From Tamarix chinensis (taxonomy: Eukaryota > Streptophyta > Magnoliopsida > Caryophyllales > Tamaricaceae): 64,000 bases of DNA. The notes beneath the pieces were generated by a model. That model did no database searches. It had not been told where the DNA came from and saw only the letters and a program-made list of their open reading frames with translations. Positions 23,231 to 35,928 of the stretch are shown in pieces. The DNA lies in assembly GCA_030549775.1 (NCBI GenBank), contig CM060177.1, positions 68,253,638-68,317,637 of the forward strand, written 5' to 3'. Each line of letters begins with the position of its first letter. Within the stretch, counting starts at the first letter, position 1. The position numbers and the translations under genes are program-made.

Positions 23231-25250
23231 CCTATCATAGGAATGAGATTTGAGTCATTGGATGATGGGATTAAGTTATACATGAATTATTCCTATACTT
23301 GTTGTTATAGAGTCCATTTATCTAGTGAAAAGAGAATTTTGAGTAATGTTGTTACACTGTAATATCTTGTTTGTAGGGGAAAGATTAAGCAATCGATAAA
23401 TATATGGCTTGCCTAAGGTAGTGGTGAAGGTGGTTCTAGAAGGAGAGTGGTTAATAAAGTGGGATGTAGAACTAGAATATGTCTTAAGGATAAAATTGAA
23501 GGGTTTAATATGGTGTTAAAATTTTGTGAAGGACATAATCACCTTCTAACTACCTCTAATCTTAGATAATTTCTAAAATAGGGGTGGAAGTTGAATATCA
23601 TGCATAATAGATTCATTATAGATAATGCTAGGATAAATATTAGGGCGTCTAAATCATTTGTGTTATTCTATGAACACATGGGAGGATATGAGAATTTAGG
23701 TGCTTCATTGTAGGATTTTAAGAACCATTATAGGGATGTGAAGTGCTATATTGGAGATTCTAATTCTAATATGTTTGTGGTAATCTTTCTTAAGAAGCAG
23801 GAGAATTGGAGCAGATCCTATTTTGATTATATGGTTGATGATAGTGGAGTCCTTGTTTGTGCTTTTTAGGCCGATACTATCTCTAGGAAGGACTACTTTA
23901 TATTTAGTGATATCGTTTCATTTGATTGTTCTTATGACACAAATAAGCATAGTTTGATTTTTTTTTATTTACTGGAGCATAATTAATAGCTCATGAAAAT
24001 ATTAGGTTATTTTAGTGTTTATTTGATACATTCTTGAGGGCTATAGGGAATATGGAGTCTTAATGTATAATAAGTAGCAAACATCCAAAAATAAAAATAT
24101 TTGTAGAGAGGGTTTTCAATAAGACACAACACTGATTCTATATGTGGCATATTATGAATAAATTTCCCAAAAAATTGGTCTTTTAATTCGATACTCTAAT
24201 TTCATAAATAAGTTATCTGCATATGCATGGAGTCTACATCTTGAACCCGAGGAGTTCAAGTGTAAGTGGATGGAGATAATTATTGAGTTTGACATAGGGG
24301 GCATGAATGGCTTGTTCATATGTTTGATTTAAGGAACTTATGCATACCTAAATATTTTAGAGACTTTTTTATTAGAGGGCTTCTAAGAACAACTTCAAGA
24401 TTAGAGAGTGAGAATAGCTTTTCTAGAAATTTCACAAATAATCATTATACTTTGGTTGATTTTTTTATGCACTATGAGAGTGCATTGGATGGACATATGT
24501 ATAAACAACTAGAACTAAATAAGATGCAAAACAAGTCATCCTGAACTTAGGACTCCCCTTAAATTGGAGAAGCATGCATCGAAGGCTTATACTCATCCTA
24601 TATTTTTCAAGTTCCAAATTGAGATTTTGGCTGCTTTATTTTCACATGGACTTGATATCTTACGAGGGAAGGGGATTTAGAGATTTATGTGGTTGGTGAA
24701 ATTGGTATTTCAAATTGTAAGAGTACTTTTTGTGTGGTATACGATATAATAAACTAAGATATTAAGTGATCCTGTAAATTTTTTTAGAGCTGTGGGATTC
24801 CATATAGGCATATACTTTAGGTTTTGAAAGGAAAAGGTGTAGACCCTGTACTCCTACTAGGTAGTAAATCAATGGAATAAAAATTCCCTAAAAAAGACAA
24901 TCGATGACTTATAAGAGAACCCATTGAAACTATGTTGCAAAGTTGATGATATGAAGACTAATTTGAGTAGGTTATGGTCTCAAAAGTTTTGAATATGTGA
25001 GCCTAATTAAAGGGAAACAAGAAGGTATCCATGAATTTATAAATGTTCTTAAATATTTTAAGAGGGAATAGGGTAATAAGAATAGTAGTGATAAGCCTCC
25101 AAGCAAATCACATATCATTGGATCCTTAATTGGGATAAGTGCCCGAGTGAAGTTACCATTCAAGTCCTACATCAATCCAAAAACAAAGGAAGCAAAAAGA
25201 GGATTAAAGGGGATAAATAAAAGACTATTATCAACAAAAGAAGATGATAA
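23231..25250 (+). pseudogene. FAR1/FRS-type (MULE-derived) transposase-like pseudogene
   Basis: Stop-ridden translation with the full domain order of FAR1-related proteins. FAR1 DNA-binding region: GMRFESLDDGIKLYMNYS (23240) and CRTRICLKDKIEGFNMVLKF, then EGHNHLL (23470-23540). Next, IIDNARINIRASKSF and HMGGYENLGA (23620-23700), and the MULE transposase core with FDYMVDDSGVLVCAF, ADTISRKDYFIFSDIVSF and DCSYDTNKHSL (23820-23955). Then LRNLCIPKYFRDFFIRGLL and RTTSRLESENSF (24325-24420), and a SWIM-like SCGIPYRHIL (about 24790-24820) with one Cys replaced by Tyr and another by a stop. FHY3/FAR1 proteins are transcription factors domesticated from Mutator-like transposases. This could be a dead FRS gene or a dead MULE; no flanking terminal inverted repeats were found. 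Confidence 0.8.
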
Positions 25251-27144
25251 GAAATTACAAGGCATATGGAGAGTAAGCAAGCAATGATAGTTAGAATTGT
25301 CCCAAAAAATAAAAATTAAAAATCAAAGATAAAACACATCATTTTATTTCTCAAGCTCAACTTGTAATATTTTTTTTAATTCCTAAGTTGAAATTGTAAC
25401 TAATGTCTATTTTTTATATGCTAATGATATATTTTGGAATGATAAACGAGATTTAGATGTCTATTTTTTTAATATCTTGAAGGGCATTGGTCTTTGATGC
25501 TTTTCATTATAGTTTACATAATTGTGGGAAGTTACTTTTTGGAGTTATATAAAGGGTAAATGAAGGACTCGTGACTTTTTCAAATCATGGAGGATTTCCC
25601 CCCCATCATAATGTATAATTAAATGAACGTATATTTTGGAATATATTTTAGTTTCAAATTATGGATGGAAACTATGGTTTAAAGGGTTTATGGTTTTCTT
25701 AAGCCCTCCTAGGAGAAAAGAGCGAAAGGTGTTTAAGTCCAAGAAGGGAGCATGATGGCTATTAGAGTAACAATGATGATGAGGAATATCATAGGTTAGG
25801 GGACTCATAGATTAATAAATATAATGAAGAATATGATCCATGGAATGGTTTACAGACTGCTAGAGAATAAGATGATTCTATCAGGAGGTTGGTAGATTTT
25901 AAGGTTTAGGAAGATTTAGAGGCTAAAGGGAAGAAGAAAAAAGATGCAGATGGTTACATTTGGCAAACACCTTTCACTAGGAGCATATCTAAAGCGCTAA
26001 CAAGAGAATAAGAATTAAAATTTTTTAATTTTTTTCAATTTTAAAACACTACTTGAATGTGATGCAAGAACATCCAATAATAACATTTTCCTAATTAATT
26101 TTTCTTAGTTAGGGGATCACAAAATACTCTTAACTTAAATAAAAATAATTCACTAAATATAAGAAAATAAGTGGATATACGAACCCATGCACTAACCATG
26201 CATGCATGGTGGAATGTCAAGCCCAAGCACAACTAATTATAGTAGCATGTCCAATCCAAGCCTATTCAATTATGGTGGCAAATTAAGCCCAAGTCCAACC
26301 ATCTTCTTTGTTGTTATTGCCAATTATTATTCACCTAAGAAGCAAAATCAACTTTGTTACTAGGCCGATTTATTTTTTTATTTATTTATAAAAAATACAA
26401 AATAAAAAAGAATCATGACAAGTGGATGGTGAAGTACGAGAGGAAATTTATTCAATTCAACTTTGGATAATAACCATCTCAAGCTAATAACCAACCTAAG
26501 TCAACCCTGTCCATTGGAAAAATAGGTTTAACCCCCAAAAATCAAGTTGTGCCAATTGAATAAAGCATGATGACTAATTAATTAAGTATAGGAAATGAAT
26601 GATTGATTGTATTTTAATAAATAAACTTGTATGGTCAGCCACATTAAGGTATAGGTGTCTAAAATAAGGCCATAACATCCTCTATGTGCTGAACCCAATC
26701 TAGCTACTATTTAACTCCTTGTTTAACTTTTATTAGGTAACTAGATCGGTTGGAATGTAACTAAATATGAAAAGGGAAGGGTAGAATGGGCTTTTTATAC
26801 AAATGGCTACCACTATAAATATAGGTAGCCTCAACACAATGGGAGACACTATCCCTTGAATTAAAATCATATTTTTGAAGCTCCTCTATTCCCTCTCTTC
26901 AAAGTTAAGTGCGGACTTTGTTATGAGTGTGAAATCTCAAAAATTTTATCTCAAGTATTGAAATATAGAGTGGTAGTTGTGATTGTTTGATATTTGGATC
27001 TACCTTAAGTCAAATACTATCCTACTTTTCATCTCCTTTCCTTTTTAACTTTTAGCGGTCAATTATACCGTAAGCCAACATCTTCCATTAAGCATGTGCC
27101 AACATGTTTAGCATATGAATTAGAATGTGTTAGGAATATCCTAC
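25251..27144. other. Spacer between the FAR1-like pseudogene and the LTR nest
   Basis: AT-rich DNA with no coding similarity I can recognise. The first few hundred bases may be a decayed C-terminus of the FAR1-like gene. Confidence 0.5.
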
Positions 27145-28061
27145 TATAGCACCCCAATTTATCATTAGTAATAAAGGATAATATAATGAGTTATTGAATA
27201 AATCTAAAATATATGTATTATTTATAATAAAAATAATAATACATATTATGACAAGAAAAATGACACAAAAATTATTACCCATAAATTTCGAAAACCCCAA
27301 AACACCCTACCATCCCTTTTTTTTCTTTTTTTTTTCTTTTTTCCTTTCCCCTTCCCATTTTCCTTTTCTTTTTTCTATCTTTCTTTCTTTTTTTTTCTTC
27401 TTCCTTCCTGGCCAATTGGGCAGTGACTTAGCAGCGTAGGCCTGTCTCCCCTCTCCCTCATTTTCTTCTCTTCTTTTTTCCCCAACTAGCCCAAGCCCTC
27501 CCTTTCTCTTTTTTCTTTCCCTAGTCTGCAATCAAAATGCACGCCCCAGTCTATCCTTTTCTCTCCATCTCTTCTCATTCTGCCCTCATTGCTAACCTCC
27601 TTTTGCACCAAACCTTGCCCTGATACCATTTTTGTACCGTCCTCCACCTACTTCTCTTTCCTCTTTCAACTATGTAAGGTGTGCAGTTGTCATGGCCCTA
27701 CATGGTTCCCTCTACACACCCTCTTCTCTTACCCTGCACTCTGCCACATAAAAATTATTCCCCTATGTAAACCTATATCGCCCCTACCTCTCTCCCTATG
27801 CCTATAAAACCCATCCCAAACCCTTATTTCCTTCTCCTTTTCTACCCGACCTCCCCTACCTTTCCTTCTTCCTCTACGACTTTAGACGCCACCACCACTG
27901 CCATCATTAGGCCACGCTGCCATCCTAGCTCCCTCCCATCCTCTTCCCTACACCTCCTTGTATATACCAAGACTCTCCGCTTTCCTTAATTTCCCTTCTT
28001 TTCCTCTCCACAAACGTGCAAAGTGGGTAGCTTGAGCTTCCCTTTGCACCACCATGCACCA
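27145..28061 (+). mobile_element. LTR-0, left segment
   Basis: Begins TATAGCACCCC (27145), two transitions from the family start TGTAACACCCC. Then come an AT-rich stretch (to ~27300), a pyrimidine-rich island and a TATA box. At 28057-28061 is CACCA, the target duplication of LTR-B. The segment continues at 32992 (after the second CACCA) and, after LTR-1, at 52748. The same layout is seen at the start of LTR-1 and LTR-3. Confidence 0.7.
27803..27809 (+). promoter_or_regulatory. TATA box in LTR-0
   Basis: CCTATAAAACCC in the pyrimidine-rich island 658 bp from the LTR start, followed by C/T-rich sequence. LTR-1 has a TATA box in the corresponding island, so this is the likely LTR promoter. Confidence 0.5.
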
Positions 28062-28205
28062 TGTAACACTCCCAAAATTCACTCCTGAAAAAAATCATTT
28101 AAAAGAATAATGCAAAAGCTAAAATAGAATTTGGGGAATGTTACTACCACAAGATAAATTTCCACCATCTATCACATACTAAATGTAAGGCTAAAACCTA
28201 TCCAA
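28062..28205 (-). other. Terminal stem-loop of LTR-B
   Basis: GTAACACTCCCAAAATTC (28063-28080, the LTR end) pairs with GAATTTGGGGAATGTTAC (28127-28144), 16 of 18 positions. Hairpin 1, expected next at 28145-28205, is poorly preserved in this copy. Confidence 0.6.
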
Positions 28206-28679
28206 CAAAAACTCAAACAATATCTATGTCATGAGGATAAACTCCTACAAGGAGATATCCACAGACATATAGCAAGTGAATAATTTTACTAAATAAAATC
28301 ATCACTAAATAAATTAGTAAAACCTATGAAATAACCCTAGATTTTAAAAGCTTATCATTGTAACGGAGATTAAAATTCAATTACAACACCCTTGGAAATA
28401 TAAATACAGTAGTTGAGAATTTTCAAAAGTAAATGCAAATAAATAAAGATAAATCCAGAGGGATCAAACTTGGCATTGCCTACTTTTTCAAGCCAAGCCT
28501 TTAACTCAATAATAATATCCAATCTCAAGCTTGCAAAAGAGGTCTGCTCCCCACCATCAATGGATCATCACATGACCCAATTAAGTAACGTAGTATCAGT
28601 ATGGATCCAGTATTGAGTAAATAAAGACCACCTAACTCATGGGAGGAAACATGATACACCCAAGATATGAGAATCATTA

Positions 28680-28880
28680 GCTTACAATACTCATGCTTAA
28701 TTATACATGTGATACATATACAATTCTACTCATACAATAACTTATGCTCAATCACATATGTGATACATATACAATTCTACTCATACAATAAATCATGCTC
28801 AATTACACATGTGATACATACAACATTCTACTCATATAATAACTCATACTCAATTATACATGTAATACCTACAATAAAAA
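28680..28880 (-). repeat. LTR-B ~57-bp tandem repeat
   Basis: Nearly four units with the core ATACATATACAATTCTACTC and a CATGTGATACATA part. LTR-A has about two diverged units at 3200-3310, so the array grew in B after the copies separated. Confidence 0.8.
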
Positions 28881-29616
28881 TGGGGTCCTAGATTCATGGT
28901 TATGAATATATGACTAGACATGACAATACATAGGATATAAGCGTACAAGAAAATCATGATTGCATGCTAAGTAACACACACTAACCCAGAATAATCATTC
29001 TACAAACAAGGGCCACATGAAATTTTAATAATAGATCATGTGATAATTGGGTACAAACATACGTCATCTTGTAACACTATTATAAAGGGAGACAACCAAG
29101 AGATATGCATAGGAAAAAGAAATAGAAAGTCCATAAGTGAATGAGAATAATTCATTTTTATATTTTATTATGTTGATCATAACCATTTAGTTATATTATA
29201 TTAAGGATGGAGACTCAAAGAGATCGTAACAAATATTCTAGTACTCGAACGATACTAGTCCTAGCTGGCCTACACAGAAACATAGCTTCACCACCTTTAA
29301 ATAGGACACCTAATAACTTAAGTATACATACCCCCTATAGGGCTTAAATATTTATTAAGACACATATAAAGTAGAAGAGGGCCTCTCCGGACCTCGTAAT
29401 GCACTTGGGGACATAGAAAGGAAAAATACCAGAATGGTACCAAGTGAATACCATACCTAACTTAGATAGCTACCCAAGTGATACAAGTCCTAACTCAAGA
29501 TCTTTCACTTTAAGTGATTAATATTTTATCCAAGGATTTAATCAATCATAAATTAGGCCCACATAATAGCACTTAGCTCACTTCCATCTACACAATGCAT
29601 TTCCATTATTATATCA

Positions 29617-29880
29617 ATTTCAAGTGCTATTAAAGCCAAATGGCATTATAGAAAAATAATTTTAAGTGGCATTAAAGCCAATCTAGTCCAAGTGGCATTA
29701 AGGCTAAACCAGTTCAAGTGGCATTAAAGCCTATTGATTCTAGAGGCATTAAAGCATAACCAATTCAAGTGGTATTAAAGTCGATTAATTCCAGGGGCAT
29801 TAAAGTCGATCCAATTCATGTCGCACTAAGATTGAATAATTTCTGGTGGCGTTAGAGCTGAATAATTCCATGACATATAA
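29617..29880 (-). repeat. LTR-B minisatellite, ~26-bp unit
   Basis: About nine degenerate units around GTGGCATTAAAGCC, the reverse of the LTR-A array at 2266-2480 and at the same place relative to the palindrome boxes. Confidence 0.85.
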
Positions 29881-31622
29881 ATACAGCATAAGGTATCATA
29901 TAATGTCAATCCATACTCAACCCTTCACATACTCAAATACATAAAATATTTAAGAGGCATACTAGCATGCATTTGCATTGAGGGTATAAACTCATGCATA
30001 CATACAATTACCACATTGAACATAATATATGCTTGACATGATTAAATAATCGATAAGCATACACATCTGAAGAGACATACATTATAGATTCTGCCATAAG
30101 TAAAGGTAAGTAATGATTTACCTAAATTTGAAGCTAGCTAAGCAAATTGAGAAATAGGGAGAGTTATCAAGAGTTCAACAATCCATGAAAAGTTTTCCTA
30201 GATCACCTATAAAAATCAGAAAAGTAGGTTAGAAACTACCTTATGGATCAATATTTCAAATATTATAATAAAATTAGCACAAGGAGACACAAATGATCTT
30301 TCTTGGAAAATGTGTCCAAAACCTAAGACTCATGAGGGTAAATCTATTAAGATTTAAGATTAAATATTAATCAAATTGGGTTTAATACATATCACTTGGG
30401 GCATATCAAATAGATTTGGAAAGCCAGGGAAGGATAATAGATTGTAAGTTAATTTTGTAAAAAAAGACTTACTAACTAGGTTTTACGACCAAAGAAATAA
30501 CCCAACCATTTTTAGGGAACCAATCTAACCCGATAATAAGAGAATACAATTTAAATGATAGTATATAAAAAATAGTAATCTACTAGATGAGAGAAACATA
30601 AACAAATCAATTCTATAGAACCATCTCCGAAAATTAGGGTTTTGAAGCCTGAACTACAACCTGACTAATTAAATTTGATTATCTCAAATTGATAGCTTAA
30701 TAATACAATTAAACTAATTTTAAATAAATATAGATAATCAATTTCAACAAAATAATCATATAAGTAACCAATTTATGATAATCATTTCTGAAATTAGGGT
30801 TTTAAAGCCCAAGACACAAATTCAGATAATTCAAATCAATCAGTTCCAATGGAAGGTGGTAGAATATAATTAATGCCATTTCAACTATTTTTATAAATTC
30901 AATTTTAGGAAAATAGCTATACAAATAATTAATTTCATAATTTCACTTGAAATCTAGAGTTTTAGGCCAAGAAATATAATTTGGTTCAATTGTATTTATT
31001 TATTTAAATTGAATGTTTAGCAATATAGTTAGACATATTTTATAACATATTATATAATTAAATGAAAAATAGTAAAATAAATATCTAGTTTAGCATAATT
31101 AAGATTTTTGAGTCCAAAATGCAAATTTGGTCAATTCTTGCTAAAATATATAAATTGATGGTTTGGAATTATAATTAAGTGTATTATATTATAAATTATA
31201 AAATCAACCGAATAAAATAACCCAAATATAAAATCCAATTTGGAACCACAAAAGTTTTGACCTAAAAATTGAATTTCGATCAATTTTACATCATTTTTCC
31301 AAATCAACACATCCAATATAAAATTAAATACATTTCAAAGGATAATGTAAAATCAATTGAGTGAAACAACTCAATTATGCAATCCAATTTCATCAAACAG
31401 ATTTTGACCAATAAATTCAACTCCGATTAACTCCGCATAAATTTCTGAAATTGCAATTCTGATATGAAGTTAGATACATTTTACAGCATATTGTATAATC
31501 AATTTTTTAGAAATTTCTTAATTCTATGAATCTACAAAATTCAAATATAATAAAGTTAAAATTTTGATTTTCACAAATCAACCAAATATACTATAATTAA
31601 TCTCTCTAAATCAATCATACAA

Positions 31623-31623
31623 T

Positions 31624-31674
<51 letters not shown>

Positions 31675-31690
31675 TACATACATACATAAT
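31623..31690. repeat. (CA)n then (CATA)n microsatellite in LTR-B
   Basis: About 45 bp of CA repeat followed by about four CATA units. Confidence 0.95.
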
Positions 31691-32991
31691 TAAATAGTTA
31701 ATTTAGCTTATCATAAGCTAATTCATATAAAATTAACCAAAATAAGGGTTAGGGTTTTCAAAAATTTATACCAAATAAGGAGTTGCAAACCAGTGAGAAT
31801 GAAGACAAGGAGAGCTTCATTAGAGGTTGACCGTTGCTTGCTAGCCATCACCTAAGTTCACCGTGGTGGGATAAGGTGATGTAACTTGCAGCTGCTCACA
31901 ATCTCCATTGTTGCTGCTGCACTGCTACGGCTACTCTTTGTTGCGGTGGGTGATGGTAGCATCGAATGGAGTGGCAGTGTCATGGTGGCTGGCAGTCGGC
32001 TGGTGGACGATTGTGTTAGGTGGCAGAGGAGCTAGGAAGGAGGCAGTCTAGGTTTTGGTGCAGAGAACATGAACGAGAAAGATGAAAAGAAAAGAAGTGA
32101 GAGAAGAAGAGAGAAAAGGAAAAAGGAAGAGGGGAGGGGCGGTCAGGTAGTTGTTTTTGGCAAATACAAATACACTATTGAATGTAAATATATTAATGGA
32201 TGATTTTATCTAAAAATTTTTAACGAAAGATAATTTTGTAAGAATCTGAATGTATAAAATCAACATAAGAGCTATAAAGAATTTCATAAAAAGTTTCAGA
32301 AGAAATTACTAACAAATGTAAAGACCTATGTTATTTATGAAAATATATTATAAGACATTGAAAATAATTTTAAAAAATATAAGAAAATATTTAAGTTAAA
32401 TTCTAAGAGAACGAGACAAATTTAAATAATTTTTAAAATTGGTCTTCCATAAACCAAAAAAGGTAAAGTGGAAGAATATATAGAAAACCATAAAAAAGAT
32501 TGAAAATCTTTTTAATTTAAAACTTACCAAAAATTTAACGAATTAAAAAATTAATAAATTCAAAGTTATAAATATTTTTTACGGATAAAATCATTAAAAT
32601 AAATTTAATATTTTAAATAAAAAGTTAAAATTTAAATAATATATTTAGTTAACGAATTATAACTTAAAAAAATTCATAATCACACCACGAAGTTATAATT
32701 GAAAATAAATCTAAATTATTCAAAATCAAAGTATGAGAAATAATGGAAATGCATATATTTAACCAAAAATTAAAGTCATATAAATATAATAAAATCATGA
32801 TCGTGAACGAATTTATCTAGAATTTTCCACAATGACAATGATTAATTAAATTATAATATGAAGTTAAAATCATCGATAAATCCGTAAAAAAAATTAAAAT
32901 TAAAATAATTAAATATTTACATTAAATTACGCTAATAAAATAATTAAGCTTAATAAAATTGAATTTTAAAGATACATGGTATCAAACACCA

Positions 32992-33841
32992 CTAGCCCTG
33001 CCTCACGCTCCCATCACTATCGAGCGTAGCTTCCTCCTTGGCCTTGATTCTTGCACAGGAAGGCTCCCCCTACCACATACCTCCTTTGCCACTCCTTCTT
33101 CACCTTCTTCCTCCTTTCCTCTCCGGCCTCTATGAGCACCACCACAATCGCCACTATAAGCCCACCCTGTCCACAACAATCCACTTATGCCAACATCTCC
33201 ACTGCCATAAGAAATCCTGCTCCCTCCTTCTTCCATCCCCAAAATGCCCTTTCCTTATATCACCACTGCCACCGCCGTCGCCACCTTCCCTTGTCTATTC
33301 TAGTCACATCTCTCCATCTCCTTACTTATTTTAAGCATTTTATCTTAATATCTACTATTATTAACATTATTATTATTATTGTGGTTAAGAAAATAGGAAA
33401 AAAGGGTAGAAAAGGAGTAAATTAGATAAGTGGGTGTTCTTAATTTAGGTACCTAATCGATAATCCTCCATGAGGAGGCATAAGATCTCATTACTTCAAG
33501 ACTTGAGATAACTAGGTAAGGATATGGTTATAGTAAGGCTATGCTTATGTGTCTTAGTTGTGGAATAAGTGTGCTTGTTGAAATGTGTATATATAGAAAT
33601 GTGATCTAAGTGTGTTATGTAGCTTGGCTTACAAGGACCTAAGGTAATGATGTGTGTGGTCCTCACTGCTTATTTTTATATGTATTTGCTAAGTCTTATC
33701 ATGAATTGATGTAACTCTAGTGTGTTGTTGAAAAATAGTATATTTATGCCAAGGAGTCTTAGGTGGGACTTAGGTGGCCAAGGCAAATGAAATAAAATGA
33801 TGAGAGGTTGAGTAAGTAAAAAGTTATGCGGTGAGTGTTCT
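32992..33841 (+). mobile_element. LTR-0, middle segment
   Basis: Resumes after the CACCA duplication of LTR-B. It continues the C-rich island (CCACTAGCCCTGCC...), then a short ATT run at 33357-33380, and DNA up to GTTCT (33837-33841), the left target duplication of LTR-1. Small open frames in the C-rich part are low-complexity and not genes. Confidence 0.65.
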
Positions 33842-34700
33842 TGAAATACCCCAAAATCCTAATTTAGAGAATTATGGCAAATTAAGGATTTATTAGGAAA
33901 ATTAATTAAATTAATTGTTTTATTAAAATAAGAGGGACAAATTAAGTCAAAATCAAGAGAAAATTAATGAATAATTTAATATAAAAAATTAGGGTGTTTT
34001 GCTAATTAAAATGGAATTCCGAAAATATCTTTAAAAAAAATACTAAATTAACCTAAAAAGGAAATTCAATTATTATTTTATTAAAATATTAATATTTTTA
34101 AATATCCCAAAACATCAAAATATTTTAAATACCCAACTCACCTATTTTTCTTGTTTTCTTGTTATCTTTTTCGTTTTTTCATTTTTTCTTTTTCCCCTCT
34201 CTTTTCTTTTCTTTTTTGTCCTTCCTCCCCTTTCTCTTTTTCTTTATCCCCTTTTCTTTCCCCAATCTTGGCTAACCTACCTCGTTACCCAGGCCCATTG
34301 CTCCCCTCTTTTCTCCTTTGCTAGCTGATCGGCCTAGTCCGACTTCTTTCTTTTCCTTTCTTTTCTTCTTGGACCAATCGGCCACCTTTTTCTTCTTCTT
34401 TTCTCCATCAGCCCTGACCATCTCTCTCTCCGATGCTAACCCCCCCATTTCCTAGTGTAGGCATGTGACCTCTGTGCGATCGCATGTCGGCCTACCACCC
34501 TTACCCTTTTCTCCATCATTCACTCTCTCTCCTTCACCTAATCACCCCTCTCTCTCATCACGTGTGCCTCTCTCCTCCATCCTTTTCCCTTTCCTGAGCC
34601 TGGCAGAACCTGCAAATTTATAAGCCTATAGCGGCCATCCACCTGCCCTCATGTTGCCGACCTTCCCTCCTCCCCCTCTGTTATTCCCTCATTCGTGGTT

Positions 34701-34708
34701 TATAAATA
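34701..34708 (+). promoter_or_regulatory. TATA box in LTR-1
   Basis: TATAAATA inside the pyrimidine-rich island, 859 bp from the LTR start, with a CTCTATTCTCTC stretch about 30 bp downstream as a likely transcription start. It matches the LTR-0 TATA position in context. Confidence 0.55.
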
Positions 34709-35080
34709 CCCTTCAACCACCCCTATTCAACTCTCTATTCTCTCAAACCAGAACTCTACACCTCTTGGGCATCGCCGCTTTTTTAGCTGCCTGTTGCACC
34801 ACTACCATCCAGCACCGCTGTCCAAACCACCACCCAAATTACTCCCTGCACCACCCTCCACTAAGCTACATCCCTCACCACCCTCAACCCTCTCTACACA
34901 AGTTGCCTTGGTTGTGCAAAGTTGGCCATTCGACCAACTTTAACCAAGCCACCGCCGCCCTTTGTGCTGCTGTCCGCCGCCACACCCGCTGCAGCCACCA
35001 CTCCCTCTACCCTCCAAAACCACCAACAAAACCTCACGTACCCTTTCCTAACTTCCTTTTTCCCTACCTCCCTCTCCTCC

Positions 35081-35928
35081 TGATGCAGAAGCATCTAATG
35101 AGCCTAATGAATGTCATGTTCATATTAATTCTCATGGTAAGGAAGATTTAGCTTTCTTAATTTTGGAGCCTATCATGTTAAATATTCTTGATAATTCTTA
35201 TATGCTTGATATTGAGAAACATTCAAGTTGTTCTTGTAGGTATGTTACATATTGGTAAGAAGAAGACATTAATACATTTGAATGTGTACAAGTATTGAAA
35301 GCATGCAAAACTATGGCATACATGGGATGATACTTTACAACAAGAAGATATAGTGATGCTATTCATTAGTTGTATTAACTTTTTGTAAACCCTAACCCTA
35401 AGTGTATTTTATGTAAGTTAGGGGTTTGATATAATTTCATGTATGTATCTTAGTTAATTGTATAGCTTTGTAATGTTAATCCTTAGTGTTATTTAACCAA
35501 TGATATTATGCTTTGGATTAAGTGTTATATGGGCTTAATTCAACCATGATAAGTGGGCTTGGATTAAGGGAAAGAATCGGCTGGTTTCAGCATGATACCA
35601 CCGACTACTTCCTCTCCTATACATATACATGTACGCATGATTTGTAAGAAAGAATTGAATGAATAATGAATAAGAATTTTGTTCAAACATTGACCATAGC
35701 TAGCTGAAGTCTATCTCTCTCATTTGAGTCGACATTCAGCAAGGAAAGTCTGGGACATTGCCTTCCTCCATCGACACTCAAACTCATCACATTTGAAGAC
35801 CAATTCAAATCTGTCGAGAACCATTACCTTTGTCACTTGATTTCTTCACCTGTAATCCTTCTAAATCCTTTGTTTCTTTTGCATCATTTTGTGGGTGACA
35901 TATTCTACCATCAATCTTCGATCTAACC
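35081..35928 (+). repeat. Gypsy 5' LTR, main part
   Basis: Starts TGATGCAGAAGCATC. Continues to TAACC at 35924-35928, where LTR-3 inserted; the last 27 bp are at 45080-45106. Net length is 875 bp, against 874 bp for the 3' LTR. Contains a reading frame in its first ~57 codons (stop at about 35257), an AAACCCTAACCCTAA box (35387-35401) and a CCAAT-like ACCAATGATATTATG (about 35496). Confidence 0.92.

Larger units (their letters stand above)
28062..32986 (-). mobile_element. LTR-B: solo LTR, inverted relative of LTR-A
   Basis: 4925 bp from TGTAACACTCCC (28062, its 3' end) to ATGGTATCAAA (a degenerate 5' end), flanked by the exact duplication CACCA (28057-28061 and 32987-32991). Shared features with LTR-A, in reverse: terminal stem-loop, ~57-bp repeats, palindromes, TTTAATGCC minisatellite, AT-rich body and pyrimidine-rich island (purine-rich here at 32060-32150). 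The 5' ~830 bp (32160-32986) is very AT-rich. It interrupts LTR-0. No internal domain or primer site. Confidence 0.88.

Noticed and set aside
34651..35151. A 166-codon frame crossing into the gypsy LTR
   Set aside because: It runs by chance from the LTR-1 island into the inserted LTR in the wrong frame for the conserved LTR peptide.
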